This document shows, one piece after another, positions 52,649-61,850 of a stretch of DNA of 64,000 nucleotides. The notes under the pieces are model-generated. The model was not told the DNA's origin, did no database searches, and saw only the letters and a list, made by a program, of their open reading frames with translations. The stretch is from positions 1 through 64,000 of the forward strand of contig NZ_JARVSC010000002.1 of the NCBI RefSeq assembly GCF_030209375.1. The letters are read 5' to 3'. A program made the position numbers and the translations under genes. The DNA is from Plantibacter sp. ME-Dv--P-122b (GTDB taxonomy: Bacteria > Actinomycetota > Actinomycetes > Actinomycetales > Microbacteriaceae). The number at the start of each line of letters is the position of its first letter. Position 1 is the stretch's first letter.

Positions 52649-53248
52649 CTACAGGTAGGAGAGGACGTCGAGGCGCAGCTGGGCGATGACCGCCACCACG
52701 AGGTAGCACCCGAGCGTCACCACCACGATCCAGGAGGACACGACCCCGGCGACACGGCGGACGGCGGGGGACGCCGGGATGATGCCGTTCCGCAGGGTGA
52801 ACGCGGTCACCGTGATGAACGAGGGGATCGTCACCGACCAGGTGACCATGCACCACGGGCACAGCGTGCCGAGGACGAAGATGCTCTGCGAGATCAGCCA
52901 GATGACGAATCCGAGAGCGCCGAGGAACCCGATGTTGAAGGCGATCCAGAACCACCGCGCGAACTGCGCACCCGCGAGGACCGCGACGCCGACGGCGATC
53001 GGGGCGATCCAGGCGGCGAGACCGATGATCGGGTTCGGGAACCCGAGGATGGCGCCCTGCCAGGAGTTCAGATTGACCCCGCACTGCACGAGGATGCTCA
53101 GATTGCACCCGAGCTGGGCGTTCGGATCCTGGAGGAGCTGGAACTTGTCGAGGGTGAGCGCGAACGCCGCGATCCACCCGATGACGCCCGCGACGATGAG
53201 GAAGATCGCGAGGCCCCTGGGGCGCGCGTCGATGACCGGAGTTGACAC
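52649..53248 (-). CDS. vitamin K epoxide reductase family protein
   Basis: VKOR homologues reoxidise DsbA-like proteins using membrane quinone. The 199-residue protein has four to five helices, the loop cysteines C48 and C56 (LGCNLSILVQCG) and the active-site CxxC at 130-133 (LCPWC) in the membrane. In actinobacteria this replaces DsbB in disulfide formation. The start is GTG at 53248. GAGAAT ends 6 nt before it, a weak leaderless signal. No DsbA partner adjoins it. The DsbA-family gene near 18.4 kb is of the cytoplasmic mycothiol type. Confidence 0.92.
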   Translation of the reverse strand: MSTPVIDARPRGLAIFLIVAGVIGWIAAFALTLDKFQLLQDPNAQLGCNLSILVQCGVNLNSWQGAILGFPNPIIGLAAWIAPIAVGVAVLAGAQFARWFWIAFNIGFLGALGFVIWLISQSIFVLGTLCPWCMVTWSVTIPSFITVTAFTLRNGIIPASPAVRRVAGVVSSWIVVVTLGCYLVVAVIAQLRLDVLSYL

Positions 53249-53331
53249 GCCCCGATTCTCGCACGCCTGCCTGGACGGCGGCGGGACATGCCCGGGTGGT
53301 CCGTACTCAGGACCGTCGGCCCCGTTCGTGC

Positions 53332-53557
53332 GATAATCGAGGGGTTGTGCCCGAGCCGCGCTCGACCGCACGACACAACAGGCTTGTTGGGCAATGAGAG
53401 CCCAGGACCCGCCGGCACGTGCCGGCACGATCGTGAGAGCTCCGAGAGCCAGCGATCACACAGGATTTGCGAACGGCTGCACCCGTGGCCGCACGCACGA
53501 GACGAAGAACCGGAGGGTGGCGCGGCCACCGACCCGGCATAGGGGAGTACACCAGGA
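53332..53557 (+). promoter_or_regulatory. long leader of rne
   Basis: The 309 nt between the VKOR gene and rne hold no gene. GATAAT at 53332-53337 is the best -10, which would leave a leader of more than 200 nt. It contains TGGGC-AATGA-GAGCCCA-like pairing near 53387-53404 and a perfect 16-bp palindrome GCCGGCACGTGCCGGC at 53411-53426. RNase E genes of other bacteria are autoregulated through the leader, so the same could occur here by inference. No Rfam family is recognised. Confidence 0.45.
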
Positions 53558-55987
53558 ATGGTGAAAGAGCACACCGAGGATCCGGCCACGCCGGGTACCG
53601 AGCACGAACCGACCGACCAGCACCTCGCGACGCCTGAGACGGCGGACGAGTCGTCCAGCACCGAGACGGACGCCCAGGCGGCCGGGCCCGACGAGCAGTC
53701 GACACCTGCCGCACCGGTGCGTCCACCGACCACCATGCTGCTGTTCCAGGCGCCCGACCTGCCGCCGATCGTCCACCGCGATGACGAACCGCTCGAGGCG
53801 GAGCTCAGCTCGTCGAGGCGTCGCACGCGTCGTCGTGCGGGCGAGGACGGACCGGAGCAGGGCGAGCGGGGTGGCGACTCGCGCCCCGACACCCGCAACG
53901 TGGTCAAGGTCCGCACGCCGCGTGAGCCGGAACTCATCACCGAACCGCAGAAGGTGCGCGGCTCGACGAGGCTCGAGGCCAAGAAGCAGCGTCGCCGTGA
54001 CGGACGCGACGCCGGTCGTCGTCGTCCGGTCGTCACCGAGGCCGAGTTCCTCGCCCGCCGCGAATCGGTCGACCGGGTCATGGTCGTCCGCTCCAAGAAC
54101 GGCAAGACGCAGATCGGCGTGCTGGAGGACGGCGTGCTCGTGGAGCACTACGTCGCCAGGAGCCAGGAGGCGTCGCTCATCGGCAACGTCTACCTCGGCC
54201 GCGTGCAGAACGTCCTGCCCAGCATGGAGGCGGCGTTCGTCGACATCGGTCGCGGACGCAACGCGGTGCTCTACTCCGGCGAGGTCGACTGGGACTCCGT
54301 GGAGACGGGCAACCAGCCCCGCCGGATCGAGCTCGCGCTCAAGGGCGGCGACAAGGTCCTCGTCCAGGTCACGAAGGACCCGGTCGGACACAAGGGCGCG
54401 CGCCTGACGAGTCAGGTCTCGCTCCCCGGTCGGTACCTCGTGTACGTGCCGAACGGTTCGATGAACGGCATCTCGCGCAAGCTGCCCGACACGGAGCGCG
54501 CCCGCCTGAAGAAGATCCTCAAGGAGGTCCTCCCGGAGAACGTCGGCGTCATCGTGCGCACGGCCGCCGAGGGCGCGACCGAGGAGCAGCTCACGCTCGA
54601 CGTCACGCGGCTGAAGTCGCAGTGGTCGGAGATCTCCCGCCAGATCGAGACGGTCCAGTCGCCGGCACTGCTGCACAGCGAGCCCGACCTGCTCATCAAG
54701 ATCATCCGCGACGTCTTCAACGAGGACTTCCACAAGCTCGTCATCCAGGGTTCGGACGCGCTGCAGGACATCCAGAGCTACCTGCGCGGCGTCGCCCCCG
54801 ACCTGCTCGAGCGTGTCGAGCCGTACGACGGCACGGGCGACTCCTTCGTCGACTACCGCATCGCCGAGCAGATCGAGAAGGCGCTCGACCGCAAGGTCTG
54901 GCTGCCGTCCGGCGGATCCCTCGTGATCGACCGCACCGAGGCCATGACGGTCGTCGACGTCAACACGGGGAAGTTCGTCGGTTCGGGCGGCAACCTCGAG
55001 GAGACGGTCACCAAGAACAACCTCGAGGCCGCTGAGGAGGTCGTGCGTCAGCTGCGGCTGCGCGACATCGGCGGCATCATCGTCGTCGACTTCATCGACA
55101 TGGTGCTCGAGTCGAACCGCGACCTCGTGCTGCGCCGCCTCGTGGAGTGCCTCAGCCGCGACCGCACGAAGCACCAGGTCGCCGAGGTCACCTCGCTCGG
55201 TCTCGTGCAGATGACGCGCAAGAAGCTCGGTCTGGGCCTCCTCGAGACGTTCAGCGAGCCCTGCGAGGTCTGCGCCGGGCGCGGCGTGGTCGTGCACCAC
55301 GACCCCGTCGTCAAGCACCGCCAGACGCCGCAGCCGGAGCAGCAGCGTCGGCGCGGCAAGGGTGGGTCGCAGGGCGGCCAGCCGTCCTCGAACGGCCAGG
55401 GCGCCCAGCAGAAGCCGGCCGGACAGACCCACGGGATCACCGACGACGCGAAGAACGCGCTCGCCCTGATCGCGGCGCGCACGCTGCACCACGAGGAGCT
55501 CGCCGCGGCCGAGGCCGTGGCCGACGCCGTCGTGGCCGAGGCGCAGCACACATCGTCGCAGCACGCTGAGGCGCAGGGTTCCGAGGAATCGGCCGCGGGC
55601 GAGTCCACGACGTCGCCGGAGGATCAGTCCGGATCGTCGACCGGGCCGAACGACGGCCGTCGGAGTCGGCGCGAGAAGCGCGAACCGCGTCGCCGCGGCG
55701 GTGACGGATCGCGCCGGGGTTCCTCCGAGGAACGCTCCGCCGATGCTCAGAGCGAATCCGCAGCCCCGACGCTGGCCTTGCTCGACCTGCCGATCGCACC
55801 CGTCGCCGACAAGCCGCGTCGCGCCGCCGTCGCGGACCCCGAGCACCTGCTCGAGTCCGTCCTCGACGCGCTCCCCGAGCCGAAGCAGCCGGGCCAGGGT
55901 CGTGGCCGCAGCCGCCGCGTGTCGACCGCCTCACTCGCGGGTGGACAGGCCGTCGGCTCGGACGGCGCCCAGCGTCAGGCCGAATAG
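53558..55987 (+). CDS. rne: ribonuclease E/G
   Basis: The endoribonuclease central to RNA processing. The 809-residue protein has a disordered, acidic then Arg-rich N-terminal arm (about 1-165), the S1 domain (about 190-290), the RNase E/G catalytic core with VVDVNTGKFVGSGG and DIGGIIVVDFIDM holding the metal-binding Asp residues, and the zinc-link CEVCAGRG. A long disordered tail follows, rich in Gln, Ser and Arg. GGGGAG lies before the ATG. The N-terminal extension is typical of actinobacteria and absent from E. coli RNase E. Confidence 0.96.
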   Translation: MVKEHTEDPATPGTEHEPTDQHLATPETADESSSTETDAQAAGPDEQSTPAAPVRPPTTMLLFQAPDLPPIVHRDDEPLEAELSSSRRRTRRRAGEDGPEQGERGGDSRPDTRNVVKVRTPREPELITEPQKVRGSTRLEAKKQRRRDGRDAGRRRPVVTEAEFLARRESVDRVMVVRSKNGKTQIGVLEDGVLVEHYVARSQEASLIGNVYLGRVQNVLPSMEAAFVDIGRGRNAVLYSGEVDWDSVETGNQPRRIELALKGGDKVLVQVTKDPVGHKGARLTSQVSLPGRYLVYVPNGSMNGISRKLPDTERARLKKILKEVLPENVGVIVRTAAEGATEEQLTLDVTRLKSQWSEISRQIETVQSPALLHSEPDLLIKIIRDVFNEDFHKLVIQGSDALQDIQSYLRGVAPDLLERVEPYDGTGDSFVDYRIAEQIEKALDRKVWLPSGGSLVIDRTEAMTVVDVNTGKFVGSGGNLEETVTKNNLEAAEEVVRQLRLRDIGGIIVVDFIDMVLESNRDLVLRRLVECLSRDRTKHQVAEVTSLGLVQMTRKKLGLGLLETFSEPCEVCAGRGVVVHHDPVVKHRQTPQPEQQRRRGKGGSQGGQPSSNGQGAQQKPAGQTHGITDDAKNALALIAARTLHHEELAAAEAVADAVVAEAQHTSSQHAEAQGSEESAAGESTTSPEDQSGSSTGPNDGRRSRREKREPRRRGGDGSRRGSSEERSADAQSESAAPTLALLDLPIAPVADKPRRAAVADPEHLLESVLDALPEPKQPGQGRGRSRRVSTASLAGGQAVGSDGAQRQAE

Positions 55988-55997
55988 TCCGGTCGCA

Positions 55998-56288
55998 TCA
56001 GGACGGCGCGTCTCCTCGGGAGGCGCGCCGTTCGCGTGCGGTGATGCGCAAGCCGCTGGCGATGAGCCGACGGACGAGCTCGCCGCCGGTCACCGCGACG
56101 GCGCCGGCCGCCACGAGCGACGCATGGCGCTCGGCGGGGACGTCGTAGTGGTCGAGGTCGAACGAGCGCGGCGGGAGCCCGGTGCGTTCGGCGAAGGCGT
56201 GCAACTCCTCCAGGGAGTTGTCGCTCACCACGTGGGACCAGAGCGTGCCGTGCGCCGGCCACAGCGGGGGATCGATGAGCACCGTCAT
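55998..56288 (-). CDS. DUF4031 protein
   Basis: The 96-residue product begins MTVLIDPPLWPAHGTLWSH and contains SDNSLEELHAFAERTGLPPR and FDLDHYDVP, the features I recall for DUF4031. Function is unknown. I take the ATG at 56288; an upstream in-frame ATG at 56300 adds MDGG only. It is convergent with rne, 10 nt apart, and the terminator for that pair lies within its last codons. Confidence 0.8.
   Translation of the reverse strand: MTVLIDPPLWPAHGTLWSHVVSDNSLEELHAFAERTGLPPRSFDLDHYDVPAERHASLVAAGAVAVTGGELVRRLIASGLRITARERRASRGDAPS
56003..56031. terminator. terminator of rne inside the DUF4031 end
   Basis: A 13-bp stem (56003-56015 with 56019-56031, one T-G pair) with a TCG loop, 16 nt past the rne stop. 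Because the convergent genes are so close the hairpin overlaps the DUF4031 coding end. Confidence 0.7.
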
Positions 56289-56450
56289 GCCTCCATCCAA
56301 CCATCGAGCGTCTCGCGCGATTCCCGTCCGTGGTCGGACGCGCCGGGCACCCGGCCGGCGTTCAGGAGCCCCCGGGGTACACTGGTGGAGTGCGTCCGGT
56401 GTGGGAGCCGTGAGGAACAGCCTCGGTCACGAGGTTCTGTGCCCACTGGT

Positions 56451-56479
56451 TTGACCTGGACTGCACGATGAAGTAAACT
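56451..56479 (+). promoter_or_regulatory. strong housekeeping promoter of rplU-rpmA
   Basis: TTGACC at 56451-56456 and TAAACT at 56474-56479 are separated by exactly 17 nt, the best sigma-70-type promoter in the window. It predicts a start near 56486 and a leader of about 138 nt. Such a promoter fits ribosomal protein genes. Confidence 0.75.
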
Positions 56480-56482
56480 CGA

Positions 56483-56605
56483 CCGTTGGTGTGCATTGAG
56501 TTTTCAATGCCACGCCCAACGGTTTTCTGCCATCAAGGTGTCCCACGTGTTCGAGCCTTTCCGAGCAGTAACTTCCAGCAACAGTCAGTCGGAGCGTTTC
56601 GCTCC
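56483..56605 (+). promoter_or_regulatory. structured leader of rplU
   Basis: CCGTTGG pairs with CCAACGG and encloses an inner GCATTGA/TCAATGC hairpin (56483-56524). Further along, GGAGCG-TTT-CGCTCC (56591-56605) forms a second hairpin near the GTG start. L21 leaders that regulate their own operon are known in other bacteria, but I cannot match this to a defined family. Confidence 0.5.
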
Positions 56606-56623
56606 CCAAAGAACGGGTACGTA

Positions 56624-56932
56624 GTGGTTTACGCAGTTGTGCGCGCCGGAGGACGGCAGGAGAAGGTCGAGATCGGAACCATCGTCACGATGGACCGGGT
56701 CAAGGCCGACAAGGATGGCAACATCGAGCTTCCCGCGGTGCTCCACGTCGACGGTGAGAAGATCATCTCCGACGCGAAGTCGCTCGCGAAGATCACGGTG
56801 ACGGCCGAGGTGCTCGAGAACCTCCGCGGTCCGAAGATCATCATCCAGAAGTTCAAGAACAAGACCGGTTACAAGAAGCGTCAGGGGCACCGTCAGGAGC
56901 TCACGCGCGTCAAGATCACCGGCATCAAGTAA
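56624..56932 (+). CDS. rplU: 50S ribosomal protein L21
   Basis: A 102-residue protein of the large subunit, beginning [18 protein letters not shown] and containing [20 protein letters not shown]. The GTG at 56624 is chosen because it gives the conserved N-terminus and length. The frame is open upstream but that part is leader sequence. The ribosome site is weak. rpmA follows 20 nt later and both share one promoter. Confidence 0.97.
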   Translation: MVYAVVRAGGRQEKVEIGTIVTMDRVKADKDGNIELPAVLHVDGEKIISDAKSLAKITVTAEVLENLRGPKIIIQKFKNKTGYKKRQGHRQELTRVKITGIK

Positions 56933-56952
56933 GGCATCGAGGAGAAGAAGAG

Positions 56953-57210
56953 ATGGCACACAAGAAGGGTGCGAGTTCCACTCGCAACGGTCGTGACTCC
57001 AACGCACAGCGTCTCGGTGTGAAGCGCTTCGGCGGCCAGGTCGTCCTCGCGGGCGAGATCCTCGTCCGTCAGCGCGGCACGCACTTCCACCCCGGCGCCA
57101 ACGTCGGCCGTGGCGGCGACGACACGCTGTTCGCCCTCGAGGCAGGCTCCGTGCAGTTCGGCAACAAGGGCGGCCGCAAGGTCGTCAACATCGTCGCTGC
57201 TGCAGAGTAG
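56953..57210 (+). CDS. rpmA: 50S ribosomal protein L27
   Basis: The 85-residue protein starts [19 protein letters not shown], so the cleavable N-terminal extension found in Firmicutes is absent and the flexible N-terminus can reach the peptidyl transferase centre directly. [19 protein letters not shown] and [15 protein letters not shown] are the standard motifs. GAGGAGAAG precedes the ATG. Confidence 0.98.
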   Translation: MAHKKGASSTRNGRDSNAQRLGVKRFGGQVVLAGEILVRQRGTHFHPGANVGRGGDDTLFALEAGSVQFGNKGGRKVVNIVAAAE

Positions 57211-57224
57211 CAACAACGTCTTTC

Positions 57225-57258
57225 CAGCAGGGGGCGGGCTTCGGCCCGCCCCCTGCTG
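57225..57258 (+). terminator. terminator after rpmA
   Basis: A perfect 15-bp stem (57225-57239 with 57244-57258) with a TTCG tetraloop, 14 nt after the rpmA stop. No U-tract follows. It may only partly separate rpmA from obg. Confidence 0.85.
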
Positions 57259-57301
57259 TCGTACAACCGAGTTCCATGATCCAGAGAGGGGCTGAGCGTC
57301 C

Positions 57302-58876
57302 ATGGTCACATTCGTCGACCGGGTCACACTGCACCTGCGAGCGGGCGGCGGCGGCAACGGCTGCGTCTCCGTGAAGCGCGAGAAGTTCAAGCCGCTGGCC
57401 GGCCCCGATGGCGGCAACGGCGGACACGGTGGTGACATCGTGCTCGTGTCCGATCCTCAGATCACGACGCTGCTCGGATACCACCGGTCACCGCACCGGA
57501 GCTCCGACACCGGCGGCTTCGGCATGGGCGACCACCGCAACGGGTTCCAGGGCGAGACGCTCATCCTGCCGGTCCCCGTCGGGACGGTCGTCAAGGACGT
57601 CGACGGCGTCGAACTCGTCGACTTCGTCGAGCCCGGCATGGAGTTCGTCGTCGCTCCCGGCGGCCAGGGCGGTCTCGGGAACGCAGCACTCTCCTCGACC
57701 AAGCGCAAGGCCCCAGGCTTCGCGCTGCTCGGCACGCCCGGCTGGGAAGGCGACGTCCTCCTCGAGCTGAAGACCGTCGCCGACGTCGCGCTCGTCGGGT
57801 ACCCCTCCGCCGGCAAGTCCAGCCTCATCGCGGCGATGTCCGCGGCGAAGCCCAAGATCGCGGACTACCCGTTCACCACCCTGCACCCGAACCTCGGCGT
57901 CGTCGAGGCCGGCGAGGTCCGCTACACCATGGCGGACGTCCCCGGACTCATCGAGGGCGCCAGTGAGGGCAAGGGCCTCGGTCTCGAGTTCCTGCGTCAC
58001 GTCGAGCGCTGCTCCGCGCTCCTGCACGTGCTGGACTGCGCGACGCTCGAGCCGGGACGCGACCCGATCAGCGACCTCGACATCATCCTTGCCGAGCTCG
58101 CCGCCTACCCGGTGCCGGAGGGGCAGACGCCGCTGGTCGAGCGCCCGCAGCTCATCGCCCTCAACAAGATCGACGTCCCGGAGGCGAGGGAGCTCGCCGG
58201 GTTCCTGCGTCCCGACCTCGAGGCGCGCGGCTACAAGGTCTTCGAGATCTCGACGGTCTCGCGGGAAGGCCTCCGACAGCTCTCGTTCGCGTTGAGCGAG
58301 CTCGTCGAGGAGAGCCGGGCCCGCGCAGCCCTCGAGGCCGCCAAGCCTCGGATCGTGCTGCGCCCGAAGCCGGTTGACGACTCCAAGTTCACGGTGACGG
58401 TCGAGGGTGGCACGTACGGCAACCTCTACCGCATCATCGGCGCGAAGCCGGAACGCTGGGTGCAGCAGACGGACTTCAACAACGAGGAGGCCGTCGGGTT
58501 CCTCGCGGACCGCCTGGCGAAGCTCGGCGTCGAAGAGGCGCTCTTCAAGGCCGGTGCCGTCGCCGGCGCGACCGTGATGATCGGTGCGGGTGGCGGTGTG
58601 GTCTTCGACTGGGAGCCCACGCTCACGAGCACCGCGGAACTGCTGACGCAGCCGCGTGGAACGGACCCGCGTCTCGACGCGAGCCACCGCCCGACGCGCA
58701 ACCAGCGCCGCGACGAGTACTTCGAGCGCATGGACGCCAAGGCCGAGGCCCGAGCCGAACTGCTCCGCGAACGTGCGGCCGGCCTCTGGAACGACGACGA
58801 GGGCTTCGAGGTCGGCTCCGTGCCGGCTGACGCACAGCAGGACGAGGGTGTCACGACGGAGGACGACGACCGGTGA
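57302..58876 (+). CDS. obg: GTPase ObgE
   Basis: Obg is an essential GTPase in ribosome assembly and stress control. The 524-residue protein has the glycine-rich Obg domain (about 1-158), a G domain with P-loop [26 protein letters not shown] and NKID, then the OCT domain (about 345-430) typical of Gram-positive and actinobacterial Obg and an acidic tail. GAGAGG precedes the ATG. Its TGA overlaps the proB GTG, so the two are coupled. Confidence 0.97.
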   Translation: MVTFVDRVTLHLRAGGGGNGCVSVKREKFKPLAGPDGGNGGHGGDIVLVSDPQITTLLGYHRSPHRSSDTGGFGMGDHRNGFQGETLILPVPVGTVVKDVDGVELVDFVEPGMEFVVAPGGQGGLGNAALSSTKRKAPGFALLGTPGWEGDVLLELKTVADVALVGYPSAGKSSLIAAMSAAKPKIADYPFTTLHPNLGVVEAGEVRYTMADVPGLIEGASEGKGLGLEFLRHVERCSALLHVLDCATLEPGRDPISDLDIILAELAAYPVPEGQTPLVERPQLIALNKIDVPEARELAGFLRPDLEARGYKVFEISTVSREGLRQLSFALSELVEESRARAALEAAKPRIVLRPKPVDDSKFTVTVEGGTYGNLYRIIGAKPERWVQQTDFNNEEAVGFLADRLAKLGVEEALFKAGAVAGATVMIGAGGGVVFDWEPTLTSTAELLTQPRGTDPRLDASHRPTRNQRRDEYFERMDAKAEARAELLRERAAGLWNDDEGFEVGSVPADAQQDEGVTTEDDDR

Positions 58877-59652
58877 CCATCCACCAGCGCAGTGGCATCC
58901 CGTCGGCGCGACGCATCGTCGTGAAGGTCGGGTCCTCCTCGATCAGTGGTGACAACGCCGGGCAGATCACTGCGCTGGTCGAGGCTCTCGCCGAGGCGCA
59001 CGCCCGAGGCACCGAGGTCATCCTCGTGTCCTCGGGCGCCATCGCGACCGGGATGCCCTACCTCCGCCTCGACGCCCGTCCGAGCGACCTGGCGACGCAG
59101 CAGGCGGCAGCCGCCGTCGGGCAGAACGTGCTGATCTACCGCTACCAGGACAGCCTCGACCGGTTCGGCATCGTCGCCGGCCAGGTGCTGCTCACCGCGG
59201 GCGACCTCGAGAACCCCAGTCACCGGAGCAACGCCCAGCGGGCGATGGAACGCCTGCTCGGCTTGCGCATCCTCCCGATCGTGAACGAGAACGACACGGT
59301 CGCGACGCACGAGATCCGATTCGGCGACAACGATCGCCTGGCGGCCCTCGTGTCGGTCCTCGTCGCGGCCGACGTCCTCGTCCTCCTGAGTGACGTCGAC
59401 GCGCTGTACACCCGCCCACCGCACGAAGCGGGCGCCGAGCGCATCGAGGAGGTCCCGTTCGGAGACACCCTCTCGGGCGTCACCTTCGGCGACATCGGCT
59501 CCGCGGGCGTCGGCACCGGGGGAGCGGGCACGAAGGTGTCCGCCGCCCGCTTGGCCGCCGAGGCGGGCACCTCCGTCCTCGTGACCTCGACGACGAACGT
59601 CGCGTCCGCTCTCCGCGGTGAGCACCTCGGCACCTGGTTCCAACCGGCGTGA
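58873..59652 (+). CDS. proB: glutamate 5-kinase
   Basis: ProB phosphorylates glutamate in the first step of proline synthesis. The 259-residue protein contains the amino acid kinase fold with [30 protein letters not shown] and [12 protein letters not shown]-like motifs (quoted as [15 protein letters not shown]). It ends after the kinase domain, with no C-terminal PUA domain, so it is the short form. Start GTG overlaps obg (GTGA). proA follows from its own promoter. Confidence 0.96.
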   Translation: MTIHQRSGIPSARRIVVKVGSSSISGDNAGQITALVEALAEAHARGTEVILVSSGAIATGMPYLRLDARPSDLATQQAAAAVGQNVLIYRYQDSLDRFGIVAGQVLLTAGDLENPSHRSNAQRAMERLLGLRILPIVNENDTVATHEIRFGDNDRLAALVSVLVAADVLVLLSDVDALYTRPPHEAGAERIEEVPFGDTLSGVTFGDIGSAGVGTGGAGTKVSAARLAAEAGTSVLVTSTTNVASALRGEHLGTWFQPA

Positions 59653-59682
59653 CGCGGCGCGCGTCCACCAGACGCCGCTGAG

Positions 59683-59688
59683 TAGAAT
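59683..59688 (+). promoter_or_regulatory. candidate leaderless -10 of proA
   Basis: TAGAAT ends 6 nt before the proA ATG. The gap CGACGC has no Shine-Dalgarno sequence, so proA is probably transcribed separately from proB. Confidence 0.5.
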
Positions 59689-59694
59689 CGACGC

Positions 59695-60963
59695 ATGTCG
59701 TCGCCCACCATCACCGACCTGCCGCTCGCGGATCGTCTCACCGCTGCGAAGCGCGCCTCGCGGGTCCTCGCCCAGGCGACCACCGCCCAGAAGAACCGGG
59801 CCCTCGAGGCCATCGCCGTCGCGATCGTCGAGGGCGCGGACGCGGTCATCGCCGCGAACGAGCGCGACCTCGTCGCGGGACGGGAGCAGGGCCTCAGCGT
59901 CGGTCTGCAAGACCGTCTCCGCCTCGATCGGGGCCGTATCGACGGGCTCGCGGTCGCGGTCCGCGACGTCATCGCGATCGTCGACCCGGTGGGTCAGGTG
60001 GTCCGCGGGAGCAACACCCCGGACGGGGTGAAGCTCGAGCAGGTACGCGTTCCGTTCGGTGTGGTCGGGGCCATCTACGAGGCGCGCCCGAACGTCACGG
60101 TCGACATCGCCGCCCTCGCGATCAAGAGCGGCAACGCCGTGGTGCTCCGAGGCGGGTCAGCGGCTGAGCACTCGAACGCGGTCCTCGTCGGGCTGTTGCG
60201 ATCGGCACTCGAATCCGTCGGTCTCCCCGGGGATGCCGTCCAGACCATCGACGAGTTCGGTCGGGACGGCGCGAAGCAGCTCATGAACGCCAGAGGTCTG
60301 ATCGACGTCCTCATCCCGCGGGGGAGCGCGTCGCTCATCGAGACGGTCGTCCGGGAGTCGACGGTCCCTGTGATCGAGACCGGCGCCGGTGTCGTCCACG
60401 TGTTCCTCGATGAGAGCGCCGAACTCGACTGGGCCGTCGACATCGTCCGCAACGCGAAGGTGCAGCGCCCATCGGTCTGCAACGCGCTCGAGACGATCCT
60501 CGTCCACCGCGCTGCGGCCGCACGCTTGCTGCCCGCCGTGCTCGGTGACCTGCGCGAGCACGGGGTGCTCATCCACGCGGACGGACGTGCCAGCGAGGTC
60601 TTCGCCGACGTCGTGCCCGCCGTGGAGGAGGACTGGTCCACTGAGCACATGTCGCTCGAGCTCTCGGTGCGCGTGGTCGACGACCTCGATGCCGCACTGG
60701 AGCACATCGACCGCTACTCCACCGGACACACCGATGCGATCATCACGAACGACGTGGTGAACGCCGACCGCTTCCTCGCCGAGGTCGATTCGGCCGTCGT
60801 GATGGTCAACGCGTCGACCCGATTCACCGACGGTGCCGAGTTCGGATTCGGCGCCGAGGTCGGCATCTCGACGCAGAAGCTCCATGCCCGCGGACCGATG
60901 GGGCTGCCGGAACTCACGAGCACGAAGTGGCTCGTGCGTGGTTCGGGCCACACCCGTCGGTAG
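59695..60963 (+). CDS. proA: gamma-glutamyl phosphate reductase
   Basis: ProA reduces glutamyl 5-phosphate with NADPH in proline synthesis. The 422-residue aldehyde-dehydrogenase-fold protein has FGVVGAIYEARPNVTVD, the catalytic cysteine in QRPSVCNALETIL and EFGFGAEVGISTQKLHARGP. Length is standard. It follows proB by 42 nt, and the leaderless promoter lies in that gap. Confidence 0.97.
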   Translation: MSSPTITDLPLADRLTAAKRASRVLAQATTAQKNRALEAIAVAIVEGADAVIAANERDLVAGREQGLSVGLQDRLRLDRGRIDGLAVAVRDVIAIVDPVGQVVRGSNTPDGVKLEQVRVPFGVVGAIYEARPNVTVDIAALAIKSGNAVVLRGGSAAEHSNAVLVGLLRSALESVGLPGDAVQTIDEFGRDGAKQLMNARGLIDVLIPRGSASLIETVVRESTVPVIETGAGVVHVFLDESAELDWAVDIVRNAKVQRPSVCNALETILVHRAAAARLLPAVLGDLREHGVLIHADGRASEVFADVVPAVEEDWSTEHMSLELSVRVVDDLDAALEHIDRYSTGHTDAIITNDVVNADRFLAEVDSAVVMVNASTRFTDGAEFGFGAEVGISTQKLHARGPMGLPELTSTKWLVRGSGHTRR

Positions 60964-61012
60964 TCGCTAGACTGGTACGGGCGTCACCAGGCGTCGCACA
61001 GAAGGAGAGATC

Positions 61013-61222
61013 ATGTCGATTGCCGCGTCCGTCTTGGCCACCGCCGTCTTGGCTGAATCGGAGCACGCCGTCGAACTCGCCGCCCCGACCTGGGTGTTCG
61101 GCGCGGTCGCGCTCGTGCTGTTCGCCATCCTCGGCGCCGTGACCTTCAGCTACCGCGACGTCGCCAACCGCCACGCCGGCAAGGGTGAGTCGGCCTCCGC
61201 TCACGGCGAGCACGGCCACTAG
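61013..61222 (+). CDS. small membrane protein between proA and nadD
   Basis: The 69-residue product has an Ala-rich start ([17 protein letters not shown]), one transmembrane helix at about 27-48 ([20 protein letters not shown]) and a His/Gly-rich tail ([10 protein letters not shown]). I do not recognise a named family, but a small gene at this place is common in related genomes as I recall. GGAGAGATC precedes the ATG. Its stop TAG is also the start of the probable nadD -10. Confidence 0.7.
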   Translation: MSIAASVLATAVLAESEHAVELAAPTWVFGAVALVLFAILGAVTFSYRDVANRHAGKGESASAHGEHGH

Positions 61223-61225
61223 GCT
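61220..61225 (+). promoter_or_regulatory. candidate leaderless -10 of nadD
   Basis: TAGGCT ends 7 nt before the nadD GTG and includes the stop codon of the preceding gene. No Shine-Dalgarno sequence is present. Confidence 0.45.
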
Positions 61226-61232
61226 GTCCGGG

Positions 61233-61850
61233 GTGAGTGCGCCCGTCACCGAGACGACGACACGTCGTCCTCGGATCGGGGTCATGGGCGGGACGTTCGA
61301 CCCGATCCACCACGGGCACCTCGTCGCCGCCTCGGAGGTCGCGCAGCACTTCGACCTCGATGAGGTCGTCTTCGTCCCGACCGGCATGCCGTACCGGAAA
61401 TCGGGCGTGAGTGACAGCGAACACCGCTACCTCATGACCGTGATCGCCACCGCCGCGAACCCCCGCTTCACCGTCAGCCGGGTCGACATCGACCGAGCCG
61501 GACCGACGTACACGATCGACACCCTGCGCGATCTGCGACGCAAGCGTCCTGATGCCGAGCTGTTCTTCATCACGGGTGCCGACGCGATCGCCCAGATCCT
61601 CAGTTGGAAAGACGTCCGAGAGGTCTGGGACCTCGCTCACTTCGTTGCTGTGAGTAGACCGGGACACGATTTGAACGTTTCCGGATTACCACAGCACGAC
61701 GTAAGCTTGTTGGAAGTTCCGGCCCTAGCGATATCGTCGACGGATTGCCGGAGCCGGGTGAGCAAAGGCTTTCCGGTCTGGTATCTGGTTCCCGACGGTG
61801 TCGTGCAGTACATCACCAAGCACCACCTGTATCGGAGTGAAGCCACATGA
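61233..61850 (+). CDS. nadD: nicotinate-nucleotide adenylyltransferase
   Basis: NadD makes deamido-NAD from nicotinate mononucleotide and ATP, upstream of NadE. The 205-residue protein has the nucleotidyltransferase motif [12 protein letters not shown] and the closing [13 protein letters not shown] (ISSTxxR). I choose GTG at 61233 because it keeps a short N-terminus before MGGTFD. The upstream reading overlaps the previous gene. Its stop overlaps the start of the next gene (ATGA). Confidence 0.94.
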   Translation: MSAPVTETTTRRPRIGVMGGTFDPIHHGHLVAASEVAQHFDLDEVVFVPTGMPYRKSGVSDSEHRYLMTVIATAANPRFTVSRVDIDRAGPTYTIDTLRDLRRKRPDAELFFITGADAIAQILSWKDVREVWDLAHFVAVSRPGHDLNVSGLPQHDVSLLEVPALAISSTDCRSRVSKGFPVWYLVPDGVVQYITKHHLYRSEAT

